64,000 nucleotides of DNA, from assembly GCA_003254905.1 (NCBI GenBank), contig QANU01016257.1:406866-470865 (forward strand). The letters run 5' to 3'. Within the stretch, counting starts at the first letter, position 1. Each line of letters starts with the position of its first letter. The notes below the pieces were generated by a model. The model searched no databases, was not told where the DNA came from, and saw only the letters and a list, made by a program, of their open reading frames with translations. A program made the position numbers and the translations under genes. Origin of the DNA: Nissolia schottii (lineage: Eukaryota; Streptophyta; Magnoliopsida; Fabales; Fabaceae). Of this stretch, positions 1-40,047 are shown one piece after another.

Positions 1-186
1 ATAGGATTTGAAGATTTTGGTTATACATGATTTACCTATCAGCATTTACCTCTTTAAATATTGTCTGATTTGTTCAATTGAGTATATGATGCTCAATAAT
101 TTAAGCATTTCAGGAACTTCACGTTCTGTTCTTTGTTTTGCATGTAATTTTCTTGCAGATCCTAATGAAAATTTGTATGTTTTCAG
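1..186 (+). other. NRPC1 intron sequence upstream of the first visible exon
   Basis: AT-rich with no protein similarity that I recognise. Two acceptor-like sites occur, ending at 158 and 186. The second fits the family sequence, because the next codons read VQNNLCTP. Use of the first would insert 28 bases and break the frame. Confidence 0.6.
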
Positions 187-15273
<15,087 letters not shown>

Positions 15274-15282
15274 GTCTAAATT

Positions 15283-15331
<49 letters not shown>

Positions 15332-16165
15332 GCAGCAAGAATGTGGATCATCCAGGGCGAAGTGCATTGAGTACTGTGAGCTGGCACAATATATATTCCA
15401 TGTCAAGTGGTAACAAAAGGAGAAAAAGGGGGTCCGGGGGGCGCGATAGTGGTAATATGATTAAATAGTATTTGGGAAAACAGAAAACTTTAATAGGGGA
15501 TATTAGTTTGTTCCTCATGTACAGTGTCTTCCATGTTGTTGATCAGAATATACTTTAATTTCAAGTTCTGGTAATTTGCCTAGTAATAGGATGAAAAAAA
15601 AAAGTTGCAATTATTATGGTATTTTTTTTGTTGAATACATATTTTATATATATATATATATATATGTATGTGTATATATATGTATGTATGTATGTATATG
15701 TATGTATATGTATATACACGCACTTTGTCATCCTATAAGATATTTTCTTATGCATGACTTTTAAAAGAATGAGAGAGGTCAATCATTTAATATTAATGTG
15801 GTAAGATTTATTTAGTTGAAACTGTAAAGATACTTTACACCATCATTGAATAGGAATTAATCTTTGTATATATATTTTATACTTCAACCTTTGGATTGAA
15901 TAGTATAACGCTTTTACTTTAATCAAAAATGGAATTAGTGACTTGCCACACTCGGGGAGAGCAATTCTGAGTTCTTTATTCCTGTGATGTTAACGGATTC
16001 AATGATTACTCTGCTTTATAAGACGATCATATTACTTGTAATGGCTGTTATTTTATTTGTGTTTCTGTTACAGTAAATCATTTAATTAAACATCCGATAG
16101 AACTAGCAAACTATGGGAAAGTAGGGTGAAAAAGAAAAAGGTTCAGCCGAAACTACCTCAATGTA
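15274..16165. other. NRPC1 3' flank, with microsatellites
   Basis: No gene is seen. Besides the (AT)n run it holds a compound TA/TATG/TG microsatellite at about 15645-15717, a G-rich patch at 15430-15450, and AT-rich DNA. The NRPC1 polyadenylation site must lie here but cannot be fixed by eye. Confidence 0.6.
15286..15329. repeat. (AT)22 microsatellite in the NRPC1 3' UTR
   Basis: An uninterrupted AT dinucleotide run begins 13 bases after the NRPC1 TGA, so it should fall in the 3' untranslated region. It is likely to be polymorphic. Confidence 0.9.
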
Positions 16166-16417
16166 TACTCTTTCCGTCCATTGTTTGTTGACATTTTTTA
16201 AACAAAATTTTATTTAAATTAATTATCATTTGATTAAATTTAAAAAATATTAAATGTATTTTTTTACACTTATATTCTTATTATTTTTCATATTTTACAT
16301 TACGCTTAGCACTTATTACTCAAAGTTCATTTTATCTATGCTTTTCATATTTGTGTCAATTAAATGATTTCTTAAACTAAATTTTTGTCAAAAATAACAA
16401 AAAAGACACCGAAGGTA
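16166..16417. mobile_element. Stowaway/mariner-like MITE between NRPC1 and the BTB gene
   Basis: About 250 bp, very AT-rich, with imperfect terminal inverted repeats. The left end reads TACTCTTTCCGTCC, resembling the plant CTCCCTCCGT-type MITE terminus, followed by GTTTGTTGACATTTTT. The right end, read on the minus strand, is TACCTTCGGTGTC, followed by GTTATTTTTGACAAAAA. It has no coding capacity. The flanking target duplication is unclear. Confidence 0.55.
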
Positions 16418-16779
16418 ACAAATTGAGTGTTGAATAGCATATGCTCACAAATCCTGTTAATTCCTATAATACCTTGAGACAGTTTACAACGTTCAATTCG
16501 TCCCTTGAATAAATGAGGCTTTACATATTTTATAAAAATGATTTTACAGTTCTTATCATCAATTATTTGTCTACAATACAGGACTTTAACTGAGCTCAGG
16601 TTATAAGGCTTTCACATAGTTTCATGTCAAAATGCACGAATGAGCGAAAGCCTAAATCCAAGCTGATTATGGCAGCAGAAGCCAGAAAGCAGAAGTGGAA
16701 ATCTAAAATGTCCCCTTCTTATTTACAAATGTGAATGAATTTCCTTTAACTTCTCTTTTTGAGGTCCCTTGCATACCTT

Positions 16780-19337
16780 TCAGCTTTGGTAATCACAGAG
16801 CGCTATTTGCAACTTAGAATTATCAGTCTCAGCTGAATACTTTCTGATGAAAGCTCTTCTCCACCAAATCTCAAATGCCTTCTGAATATTAGGGCAATCA
16901 TCTCCTTTATTAAGAAACCTATCAAACCAATTGAGCAACACAGCCTGCTGTTGGAGCAAAGGCAGTGTGAGTATAGTTTGGCTTAGTCCATCCTCAACCA
17001 ATTTCTTATCAACTGCTCTAGAAGCTCTCCTCATCCATCCAAAATCTTCGTATAGAGCTTCAAGCCATGTCGCCAACAGGGAAAACCGAGTTTCTTTCGG
17101 CACCAATATGTGTCCCCTTCCTATGCCAATACATAGCTGCGCCGTGATTCTACTGATCTCATGGCGGTAAATGGTGGGGACTTTGGAATGAAGTGCAGCA
17201 AGTTCTTGCTGGTCTGCCCATATTTTCACAAACTCATTGCCCATCTTTTTGCCGATTAAGATGTCGACAATCCATTGAATGTTGTCGGCTTCACGAGCTA
17301 TTTCACTCATTAAAATCCCTCGATCCAGTCTCTCGGCTGCGTTACTTGCCTCAGTCAGGCATAGAAGAAGGGAATTGATGCACTTGTGGCAAAGTTGATA
17401 CAGCGTGTCTTTAGAAACATCGAGTCTGCTGCTATCGTTAGATGAATTGTCTTTAAGCAATCTTGATAGCAGGGCTTTCATTTCCCTACGAGATTTGTCG
17501 TCTTTTGCTTGTAGAACACCACTCAGCAGGCTTGTGAAGATGTCATCGGCTCTCATGGCGATAGATGGATCGGATGATACTCTAAGAAGCACTTCAGTTG
17601 CAGAATCATGAAGCTGCAGATGACTCAGTTGAGATATAACTTCCTCTTCTTCACTCTCCGTCCACGGAATAGCTTCCAAATATTCCAGGCACGACACAAC
17701 CCCAAGATCAAACTTGATAGCTGCTGATACCTACAAAAGAAGGTAGGCTGAAAAATATAAAAAATACACGTCTCTCTCAAGAAAAAAAATGCAAAAAAAT
17801 GAGGGAGAAAGAAAAGAATAATACAAACGAATGACGAGGAAAATTAGTGAAATATCACTCTCAGGGTTGCCTTTGTGCTGATTATACATTAAGATTTGAT
17901 AAGAGTATAAATTTCCCTCAATAAGCGCGATGCATGAGGAAGACTAGCTCAACCAAACGAGAGAAACAGTATACATTAACAAGTTCTGCAGGGATCCAGT
18001 GATGCACTGTCTTATGTGGCAGAAAAATTATAGTTAAGAATCAATGTGTGCATAACTTCACAAAAGAGGGCCAACTAAGCACTAATATGGCTGATTATGA
18101 TATGAACGACATAACAAAATTAGTTAATCACACTCCATAGCATAAGTAACCATAACAGGGAAGAAACACCTAAATATGTCTCTCATTGAAGTCAAAATCA
18201 TTGATTTTGTATTGACAGAGAAATTTCTGTGTGAAATAACTCCTAAAAACTCTTAAGCAAAGGATCATAAATGGGTTGTTTATATCCAAGGATCAATATC
18301 TACAGTTCAAGGCAGGTCGCCTGCTAAAAGGGTAAAATTAGACTATTTTTCTTAGTTTGTAATTCTCAAACCACTTCAACCAACTAAATAATGGTCAATA
18401 ACTAGCTCTCCTACAAGCACAAATTAGAGAAAATTAGCATTTGGTTCCATAAAATGCTCGCCATTTCAACAGTTACGTTAAAAATATTTAGTTATGGCGA
18501 GAGTCAACAAAGAAGAAGTGTTGAACATTCGCAAAGCCCTTTAATCGATGGATCAAGAATGGTCGATACAAGTGAACAAAATAAATGTGCAATGCGACAT
18601 ATCATATCATGAAGGCACAAACACACGAGAAATTATCAAGTGTATCCGGAGCTTCGCTCTGATCAATTCCAGAGTCTAGACTGAAAAAGGCCCAAAAGTC
18701 TGATCAACCGATTCATGGCTCTTCATATATTTTTCTTAACACTAGAAATTAAAAATCAATGGTTGGTTAAAGTGCTTCAGAATTTCTCCGCACAAAGAGA
18801 GTTATATACCTTGAGCAAGCTCAAAACTTTGGAAACCCTTTGACCAATCAGCCTCTTGTTGATATCATCAGAGTACATCAACACCACCGCCTCCACGTAT
18901 GCCTCCACGTCATCGCTCTCGCACTCGCTGATCTCCACCGTGTACTGCTGCGGCGGTGTGCCCCCATCCTCGCTCTGAAGAAGCTTCTCCGCGAAGAACC
19001 TGCTCTTCTCCAGCAGCACCCTCTTCTCCACCTCCATCGCCACCTTCGTCCCATCCCTCCCCACCACCGTCACCCTCACGTCTCCCTCGCCGCCGCGGAA
19101 CGGCGCCCCTTCCAGAAGCTTCGAGACCCGATCCCGCATTCTCCGGCGCTTCTCTTCCGGTTGCTTGGAGTCGCGGGTCTGCTCGTCCGACATCATCTCG
19201 AATAGGGTTTGGGGATGGCGAGGAGGGGGGGAGGTTCTAGAAGGAGAGAAAGAGAAGAGGGATGGGGGCGGGTCGGTGTGGATGAAGCCGTGCTTGATCA
19301 TGGTGGAGACGTGCTTGTCTCTGTCTCTGGCCGCCAT
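16780..19337 (-). CDS. BTB/POZ domain protein, At3g05675 type
   Basis: Two exons, 19337-18810 and 17730-16780, join in phase 0 at LLK/VSA to give 492 residues, somewhat longer than my recollection of Arabidopsis At3g05675. A BTB/POZ fold starts near residue 85 (GDVRVTVVGRDGTKVAMEVE) and runs across the intron to about 200. The rest is an alpha-helical C-terminal region typical of this plant group (for example RGHILVPKETRFSLLATWLE and IQKAFEIWWRRAFIR). Such proteins are presumed substrate adaptors of CUL3 ubiquitin ligases, but the target is unknown. The ATG at 19337 (context CCCATGGCG) was chosen because the family sequence begins near there. An in-frame ATG at 19496 would add 53 low-complexity, T/C-rich-coded residues. 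Convergent with NRPC1. Confidence 0.88.
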
Positions 19338-21694
19338 GGGGAATGCGAGAACCCAATTGTGAACTGTGAAGAAATCCCAATCAATCAATGAACAGAGAAC
19401 AGAGAACAGAGAACAGTGAAGTGGGTGGGTGCTGTTTTCTTCCCCATTTGGAAGAGAAAGAGGAGGAGAGTAGTAGCAGCAGCTGGGAGAATCCAAAGAC
19501 AGACAGGTTGGTCTATATAATTAATAATTATTTATTTGTTATCACTCACTTTTTAAGTAGCAATAGTCTGTCTGGAGAACTAACTATTGATTTAATTTAA
19601 TTCAATTTAATTGGATAACATGGTTAAACTCTTATGTTTACCTGAAATAATATTATTGAAGAGGTACTATTTTTAAGATAACGAAATAGGGATATAATTA
19701 TAAACATACTTGGTTTGGTAGTGTTTTGTTTGTTGAGTTCTTTGACTTTTTAAAAGTTATTCTCAATAAATTATATTAATGTTAAATGCAATATTTTAGG
19801 AATATGAACACTTAAAAAAAAAAAAACACCTTTACCAACCCAATCAATACCCACTGATCTTGGTTCATATTTTCGTTATAATTAATAAGCCTTCTTGCAA
19901 ATATCATTTTATAAGCATGTAATGAATTCAAATGTGTGCTCTAATCTTAAGAGCTTTCTCCTCTGTCAGTTAAAATTGNAAAGTCAACGTAACATTATAA
20001 TTTTTATTCAAATTGGCATACATTATTGTTTTATTCGGATGAGAAAAAAAATAAACAAAAATGAAAAAAATATATATTTTCTCTTTTGTTATTTATTTGA
20101 TTGAGTAAAAAAACGAGAGAGAAAAATTATATGATTACATTAAAATGACATTTTTACCCTTCCATATATAATAGAAGAAAAATAACATAAAGATATAATT
20201 GTCACTTCATTTTATACCACTTCTTTCCTCTCTTATTTTTTTCTCACTCGAGTAAAGAAAACTTTTTGTGTGGGGCTTACTTTCAACATTTTTCTTGCCA
20301 TTCGTTTTCTTATCCCCATTTTCTTTTCTCTCCTTTTCAACCCAAAACAATGGGTATATGAAGATCGATATAAAATTTTATATACAATAAATAAAGCGAA
20401 AATACCAAAAGTGATATATATTAATGAGGGAAACCAAACAAAAACAACTGTGACTCAGTTGGAAAGTGATGGGGATTATTGCTGGCATGTGCACTCCCGT
20501 CCTAGTTGGGTAATGTATTTTACAAATAATTTCATGACGGTTTATAGTAAAACAAAATAATTTGTTTGCTTTTGAAACTGATTCAATTACAAGGATATTT
20601 TTAACTCAATTCTTTACAATGTTTTTTTTTTTAAAAAAAAATTTATAGATTAAAAATAATCAATACAAAGTCACTTCAAATTATATGTTTTTCTACATGT
20701 TGTAAAAGTACAACTAAACTTTACCAATAGCTGGGTTTAAGTGTCTTTTCTTCATCCTTTGGCTTTACTAATATGAAATGAGCACCGTACTGCATTATCA
20801 AGGGGTTACTTTTGTAGACATGCTTATCATATCACACTTTGATTTTTGGTTTTCTGCAATTATGCTTGCAACGAAGGCAATTAATGTTCCAACATTTGTG
20901 GTCTTATAAATATATGACTTTCTCAACACTAATTATTTTATTTTTAAAGCTCAAACTCTAAACTATTAATAAAGATAAAGTGACACCTATCATTTCAATT
21001 AATTATCACATTTATTTACAGGCAAGAATCCTCTCTTTAAAGTGAACGAGCTCACAATTAGATTATTAAAATGAAAATAAAACTTATTTTTATTTTAATG
21101 ATAAAATTATCTATTTTATCCTCAAAAGTGAAAGATATCACTTTAGAGGATTTAAATCATTTATTTACATACCAAAAATATAAGTAGCAAAAAGCAAAAT
21201 CAATTTCATTACAATTAAATACAAAAAATGGTTCAAATAAGTTGATATAAGTATGTGGGAACCAATATCGTTTTTTGAATTTAGTCATTTAAACTTACTT
21301 TTTAATGAGTGTGGTGTTATTTGTATATCTAAAAATGATTCATATACACTCATTTCATGCCACCCCATACATTCACCTCTATAATATACGTAATTAATGA
21401 TTACAATACGTATTTTGTATGCTTTCCAAATTTATAAACAATACGCTTCCCTTAGCTCGTTTTCCATCATGGTCCTCCTCCTCATCTTCTCATTCTCGTC
21501 TTATCACCTTTATTTGTTTTTTTTTTGTATTCTTTCTCTTTGTCCACACTCGTCATCCTTTTCATCCTCCTCCTATAATGTGAAAATTGATTAAATGATA
21601 AAATGTTGATTTTTTTAATGGACGCGATCTACCTTTAACAATGGTAATTTACTTGTTACCGATGCTTGAGTGGACAGTTACTTGTGAAATGTCA
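19338..21694. other. Upstream region of the BTB gene and gene-free AT-rich DNA
   Basis: The first ~150 bp (19338-19495), read on the minus strand, is CT-rich with tandem TCTGTTCTC-like words and probably holds the BTB-gene leader and promoter. The remainder is AT-rich with one unknown base at 19979. No open frame looks like protein. Confidence 0.5.
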
Positions 21695-21880
21695 TACTTA
21701 TAAACAAGCGTGTAATGTTTGTGCATTATACCACATAAAGTTTGTGCATACATGCTTATAAAGTTTGTGCATTCAAAAGTCTAATGAATTCTGAAATGTA
21801 TGGTCTATGTAAAGGTTTGTGAATATAAGCGTGTAATGTTTGTGCATTCTACTACATAAAGTTTGTGCACAAATGCTTAT
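21695..21880. repeat. 121-bp direct repeat with GTTTGTGCA words
   Basis: AAGCGTGTAATGTTTGTGCA occurs at 21706 and 21827. Each copy is followed by a TAC-CACATAAAGTTTGTGCA-like segment, and an extra AAAGTTTGTGCATTC lies between them. The period is about 121 bp. No terminal inverted repeat or coding capacity was seen. Confidence 0.7.
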
Positions 21881-23564
21881 GCATACGAATGAAAACTGAC
21901 AAACGCGAATTGCATGTACAAGCGCATTTAAGTGGAGATCCGTGAGTGAGTAAGGATTTGTAGTTGGCCCAAACATATTTAATACGAGGTGAATATATGA
22001 CAGATGAAAATATGGTGTACATGTAGCTCTACTATTGTATATCAATCTCACCCACATTATCGGACTGCTATTCACATCCCATGATGTGTGAGAGACCAAA
22101 TACAATGCTTACACCATATTTGATGTACAAAAAGGCATTTTTGCTTATTCAAAAATTGAAATCATTTAATTACCTTAATTCATGTACCAAAATCTAAAAC
22201 GAACGTTACTAAGGAGCGAATAATGCGATTTCATTTGGTTTTTTCCACTCTATATCACATAAGAATTGAGTTCATAAAGAGTGTATAAATAATTAGTGAA
22301 GAATTGGGCTTAAAGGTGGCACCTTAATATTATATGCTAATCTTCTTTTTCGAGATGTACAAGGATTAGCAGTGAGATGATTACGTCCTTGCTATTATAA
22401 ATGAATGATGAGTTTTGCTTTTCTTTCATGTGGATTTGTACCAAAGTTCTCAGTGATTAGTACTCTGGAGGTCACTGCCAACCACCTTGTGCTTGCAACT
22501 ACAAATGGCCCCAATCCTATGGAAATGCTATTGCTAGACAACTTACACAAACATTAAAAAATAAATAAAAAATCGGTGCATATCTCGATTATAAATTTGT
22601 CCTTGAAAAATTATGAGGAATCATTTCTATCAAAAATTTTATCAATCGGATAGAGAGATAAAGATTAAATTTTAAACCATTTAATTATAAAAGACATTGA
22701 GACAATGCTAGTACCGGTCAATAAAACGGTAAGTTTAAATTACTTTAACTTTTAAAATTTAACTTTTTAATCATTAAAATTATATTTTACTGGCCAAATT
22801 AGTCTTTCATATTAGTATCATTCACGATTTTGTTAATGTGTCAACTGTCATTTAGAACTAAAAATATAGTTACGACAACAACTGAGTATAAAAATGAGAT
22901 TGTGGTATTACTTATAATTGAAAATGTGGTTGTGACCGTATTTGATACTACAAAGCTTAATTAGTAGCATAACTTCATTTGCAATAACAGATGTTCTCAC
23001 GACCTTATTTGCAATCTCAGATACTATCATAACTTATTTGCAATCTTAGTTGTTGTGAGCTATCTTATTTATGTAATAAATTAGCAAAAACGTAGATGAT
23101 AAATGAATTGAATGACTAACATTAACTATGACTTACTATATCAGGAATTAAAAAATCAAACTTTAAAGTTGAACGACCAAAATTACCCAAATTTTCCGTT
23201 TCATAAACCAAAAAGAACATTAAAAAAACCATTGATATCGTATCAAGAACCTTCTCAAACTAATTGGTAAAAATAATTGGATGATTTGACAAAAACTTAG
23301 GTAAGTAAGATGTCATGTAATGATTAAAAGGAGTTAATCATAGACAAATCAGAAGTGGCTATTAGTTTAGAGCCAATAAATGAACTGTTGGATTGTGGAG
23401 GAAATAATGATGTGCCGATATTCAAGGACATCGTTACAAATCATGCACCGAAAGATGGGGGACAAGGGTGAAGCACAAAATGAATTATTGCAAAAAGATT
23501 TGACATTTGACAGCATCACTTACCATGCCAAGTAGAAACTTCACACCATTCACAATTAGATTTC
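21881..23564. other. Gene-free AT-rich stretch between the BTB gene and PHOT1
   Basis: No coding region or bounded element was recognised. It contains short repeated phrases (for example ACTTATTTGCAATC-like words near 22975-23050) and old-looking AT-rich DNA. Confidence 0.5.
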
Positions 23565-23700
23565 AAAGAGCATGTGCTACATGATCAAACTTTGATTGGT
23601 ATATATATAAATTACCAATAAGCACGTTACATCATCAAGATTTGATTTGTATGGATTACAATGAACATGTTACATGATCAAACTTTGATTGGTTAATAGG
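23565..23700. repeat. Triplicated ~45-60-bp unit downstream of PHOT1
   Basis: A unit with the pattern CATGTTACATGATCAAACTT-TGATTGGT occurs three times (about 23570-23600, 23622-23650 and 23662-23693). The middle copy is the most diverged. It lies 200-340 bp past the PHOT1 stop and could be in or just beyond the 3' UTR. Confidence 0.7.
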
Positions 23701-23901
23701 GCCAGCACATCATAAAGCTCTGGCCACCACCACAAAGCAAGGGATTAAAAATTCCATTAATTATCTCATCATGTATTCTTCAATGAGATACAACTCCACA
23801 CTTTAACCTATAGAGCAGAAGATAATAATTTAGCTAGTCATTATAACTATATAATCGTATTTATAAATAAATAGATAGATCCAGGGACATAGAAAGACCT
23901 T

Positions 23902-36772
<12,871 letters not shown>

Positions 36773-36919
36773 AGCTCTCCCACTCTGCTGGATAATGCAA
36801 AGTAAGTTAGTTATAGCTAACTAGTAACTAACAAGTAACAATATTGCTCAACAACTGTTTGTCGAAATTTCAAGCGCAAGTGATGAAGTCTACTAAAAGA
36901 ATGACTTGCAAGTGTAAAA

Positions 36920-37205
36920 CCTTATACACGTAGTTGTGTTTAGGTTTTAAGTAAAGATTTAACGTGAGTACTGCTCTTAGTTTTTTAAGATACTTAGAGC
37001 AAACTTGACCTAAGATTAAAAACTGATATATTAAGTTGCAATGAGGTTTTAAGTTAAAATATGACGTGAAAATTGTTGTTAGTTTTTTCAGGTATTTAGG
37101 ACAAACTTTACCTAAAATTTGAAAACCTTATACGCTCAATTGCGACGAGGTTTTAAGTCAACATATGAAATGAAAAACCCAATCTTTTCAGGTACTCAGA
37201 ATTGA
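36920..37205. repeat. ~103-bp tandem repeat (about 2.8 copies) upstream of PHOT1
   Basis: The anchor word AGGTTTTAAG recurs at 36942, 37044 and 37148, giving periods of 102 and 104 bp. Each copy continues through a GACGTGA-like word, TTAGTTTTTT and a TACTTAGAGCAAACTT-like segment. The last copy is truncated. The array starts about 150 bp upstream of the PHOT1 ATG, in its 5' flank, so it lies in or just beyond the promoter/leader. Confidence 0.8.
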
Positions 37206-38807
37206 GGTTTTGAATTGTGCAGTTTGGAAGAGTTTTGCCTGCTATTTATGTTTGGAGGAATGCATTATTTTTTGAGCTTTGGTGGAACTCAAATTTTTTT
37301 TCGAACATGGTGGTGTGTACTTTAGCATCGGTATTAATGTTATATGTTGTTAGTTCTTATCAACGGGAACAAATGGTGGGGTATTGTTTAGTAATCGGCC
37401 ATGTGGGTGTGATGGTGATAGTGAGAAACAGTGAGGGATTTGTTCTGAAAGGGACTTATGCAGTAAATGATGAATTGTGTTGTGGAAGGAAAGGGGGAAT
37501 TTTTGAGCACCTCACATTTTTATAGGGATATTTTTTTTTTGCTTGTCTAGTGATTGATAGGGATTGGATTAAAATGAGTGAAGGAGGTAAACCTCAATGA
37601 TTTTTCAACTTTTAAGGGACTCAGGGGAGACACAAATTAATGCAACAGAAACTGACTAGGACAGTGTCTGGGTTGTTTGCTAATTATGTCTGAAGGAACA
37701 GTACCAGGTTTGCTGTGTGTGGTGAGGACCAAACTCCAGAGAAATCTGGGGAGAGGGACACGTATGGCAATTATAGGTGATAATAATTGATGGAAGCTAT
37801 GCATATATTGAAGAATGTTCCGTTCTATGGTGGCTCAGAACAGAATTGAGAGAGAAACTTCTCACAGGGCATCTTTTGCTTGCAGGAGAAGAATTTGCCA
37901 AAATTCTTAAGAACTTCATAAACTTGTGTCATAACTAGTTAAGGATATAATCTGACATAGTACAAGTAGAGTTTGAGAAAGTATGAGGAATTAAAGCTCA
38001 AAAGTGAATTACTATATAGAGAATCATGATGAATCATATATGTAAAGATTGAAAATATGCACGAGTAGTTCCATAATAAGAAATACCTCAAAGTAGAGCA
38101 CTGCTATATCAGGAATTCTGAAAATGAAAGCTGGTTTGGCTGGTCAATTTGATCTGTCGTGTTGATTTCCACTTGTCCTTCAGAAAATTCAAGCACAAAT
38201 TGATTTCTAGGAACTAGAAGTGGCTTTTAATGGCAATGAGTAGAAGTGGCAGATAAAAATATCTTAAGGGAGAATCTGAATCATTGTGGGAGAAGGTTTG
38301 GGTTCCCATCCCTCTGCGCCTAAAATCTCACATGGCTCCTTAACCTTTCAACTGAGTTCATTCTCAAGTCCTATAAAAACATTTGAGACATAACAGTGAA
38401 TTCTTCTTATGCTGCTTTCTCAACCTCTCTTACCTTCCAATGATTTCTGCTCTCAGCAGTAATGTGACAGCCTGGAAAATGGGTTGTCAGGCAAAGGAAA
38501 ACAACAAGAGATAATGCGTGTCTGTGTCTTCTCAATGTGATCTAAGGCAGGTTAATCTTTGCAAGCTGTACCTCCTGGTAGTTGTTGTCAGAACTGTTTT
38601 GTGCTTCTATCTATGTCTGAAATGGTGGAATCATAGCCAAGTACAAAGGGAAAATCAGACTACCAGATATGGCAAATGCCAAATGAAATATTTTTGTGTG
38701 GGTACATCCTTAAAATTTTTTTTTTTAGATACACATAAAAAATGTGAGACTATAGATATATCTATAGGTGATTTCTCAAAATATTACGTGGAATAAATAC
38801 TCTATAC
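37206..38807. other. Distal PHOT1 upstream region, no supported gene
   Basis: A 102-codon open frame at 37217-37525 starts right after the tandem array, but I recognise no family in it and the composition does not stand out. The remainder has no bounded element that I can support. Confidence 0.45.
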
Positions 38808-39118
38808 TACTTAATTTATTTATTTTTGATAATTTTTACAGTTAAATTCATCAAACTCTATTATCATTTCATGATCTAATATCACATGTTGAAGAATTAT
38901 ATGATCTAATATGATAAATTAATATTTTTCAATACAATATTTATCGAGAGTTGCATCATAAGCTCAAATGGTCCATAAATCTCTAAATATCTTATAAATT
39001 AACTTTTTCAATGATTTGACTAATGAAAGTTTATTAGGATCATATAAAATATGAAATAATAACAAAATTTAATGAATCTAATTGTAAAAATTATAAAAAA
39101 TAAATAAATTAAATAACA
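38808..39118. repeat. Foldback sequence with ~65-bp inverted arms
   Basis: The left arm (about 38808-38876), beginning CTTAATTTATTTATTTTTGA, is closely matched by the reverse complement of the right arm (about 39050-39116). There are only scattered mismatches across ~65 bp. The loop is AT-rich and contains further short inverted words (ATATGATCTAAT / ATCATATAAAAT). It is probably a decayed MITE. The outer terminus was not established. Confidence 0.7.
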
Positions 39119-39803
39119 TAAGATATTTAAGCAACCATTATATTTATATACATGTGAGACCTACCACACTTTTGTGTTGTCACGTGCTCACGGAAAAATA
39201 TCTCATGGCAAATATTTTCTCATTTTTGGGTCTGCAGGTTCGTTTACTGTTGCATGGAATTTTTTAAAATTGAAAAACAAATCCCCGATTTGAAAGAAAA
39301 TGAAATCTGAAAAAAAATCTCAAATTTTATAATAAAATAATAATAAAAGTTTTGAAATTGGGGATTTTTTCTCAGTTTAAAAAAAAATTATAAGAGCTTC
39401 AAAAAGCATTATAATCTAATAATTGTACATTTCAAATACTATAATCTTATTATTTTTTCGTAAAGTAATTTTGACGGAATACCTCCGTTGATCCTTCTGC
39501 TGAAGGATTACTGGTGTTAAGTAATCATTTGATCCCTGTATGTCCGTCTTTTCTCCCATCATCTAACTCATCTTAAAGCGCCTTAGAACTAAAAATAAAT
39601 GCCGAAAACAATCTCTCCCCTTCTCATATTAAAATTATACTATAATATTATTTGCACATCATCATGTGAGATGTGATAGTTACATGCATTTTCAACTTTA
39701 TTTTCTTTAAATAATGTAATAACTTAATTTGCTTACTAATGTATTCAATTTGTTGTACAATCCTAAAACTTTTGGAAATTTTACCAAAGATAAATAAAGA
39801 AAC

Positions 39804-40047
39804 ATATAAAATCATTCAATTACTTCTATCTATCAATTTAAGTATTTAAAATTGATAATTCTTGTCATAGTATCAGAGTTTTTATAACCAAAAAGTCAAA
39901 AGTTTGATCTGACTCTTATTTTAAATGAATTATTCACACTTAAGTCAAAAAAATTATTGTACGAGAGAATATAAAAAAATATATAAAATCATTCAATTAC
40001 CTTTATCCATAGCTTAAGATTTTAGAAGAGGTAATTCTTGACAAAAT
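39804..40047 (+). mobile_element. TRIM relic, same family as the copy in PHOT1 intron 6
   Basis: The direct repeats ATATAAAATCATTCAATTAC begin at about 39804 and 39980. The first ends in CTTGTCATAGTATCAGAG, a degraded tRNA-iMet primer site (AGTATCAGAG against the usual GGTATCAGAGC). The repeats are ~68-75 bp and the spacer is ~100 bp. The reverse complement of the 29830-29895 repeat (ATCATTCAATTGCTTCTACC...) aligns with this repeat. Confidence 0.55.

Noticed and set aside
37217-37525. 102-codon open frame next to the PHOT1 upstream array
   Set aside because: No recognisable family or domain, no splice or promoter support, and it begins at the edge of a tandem repeat. Most likely chance.
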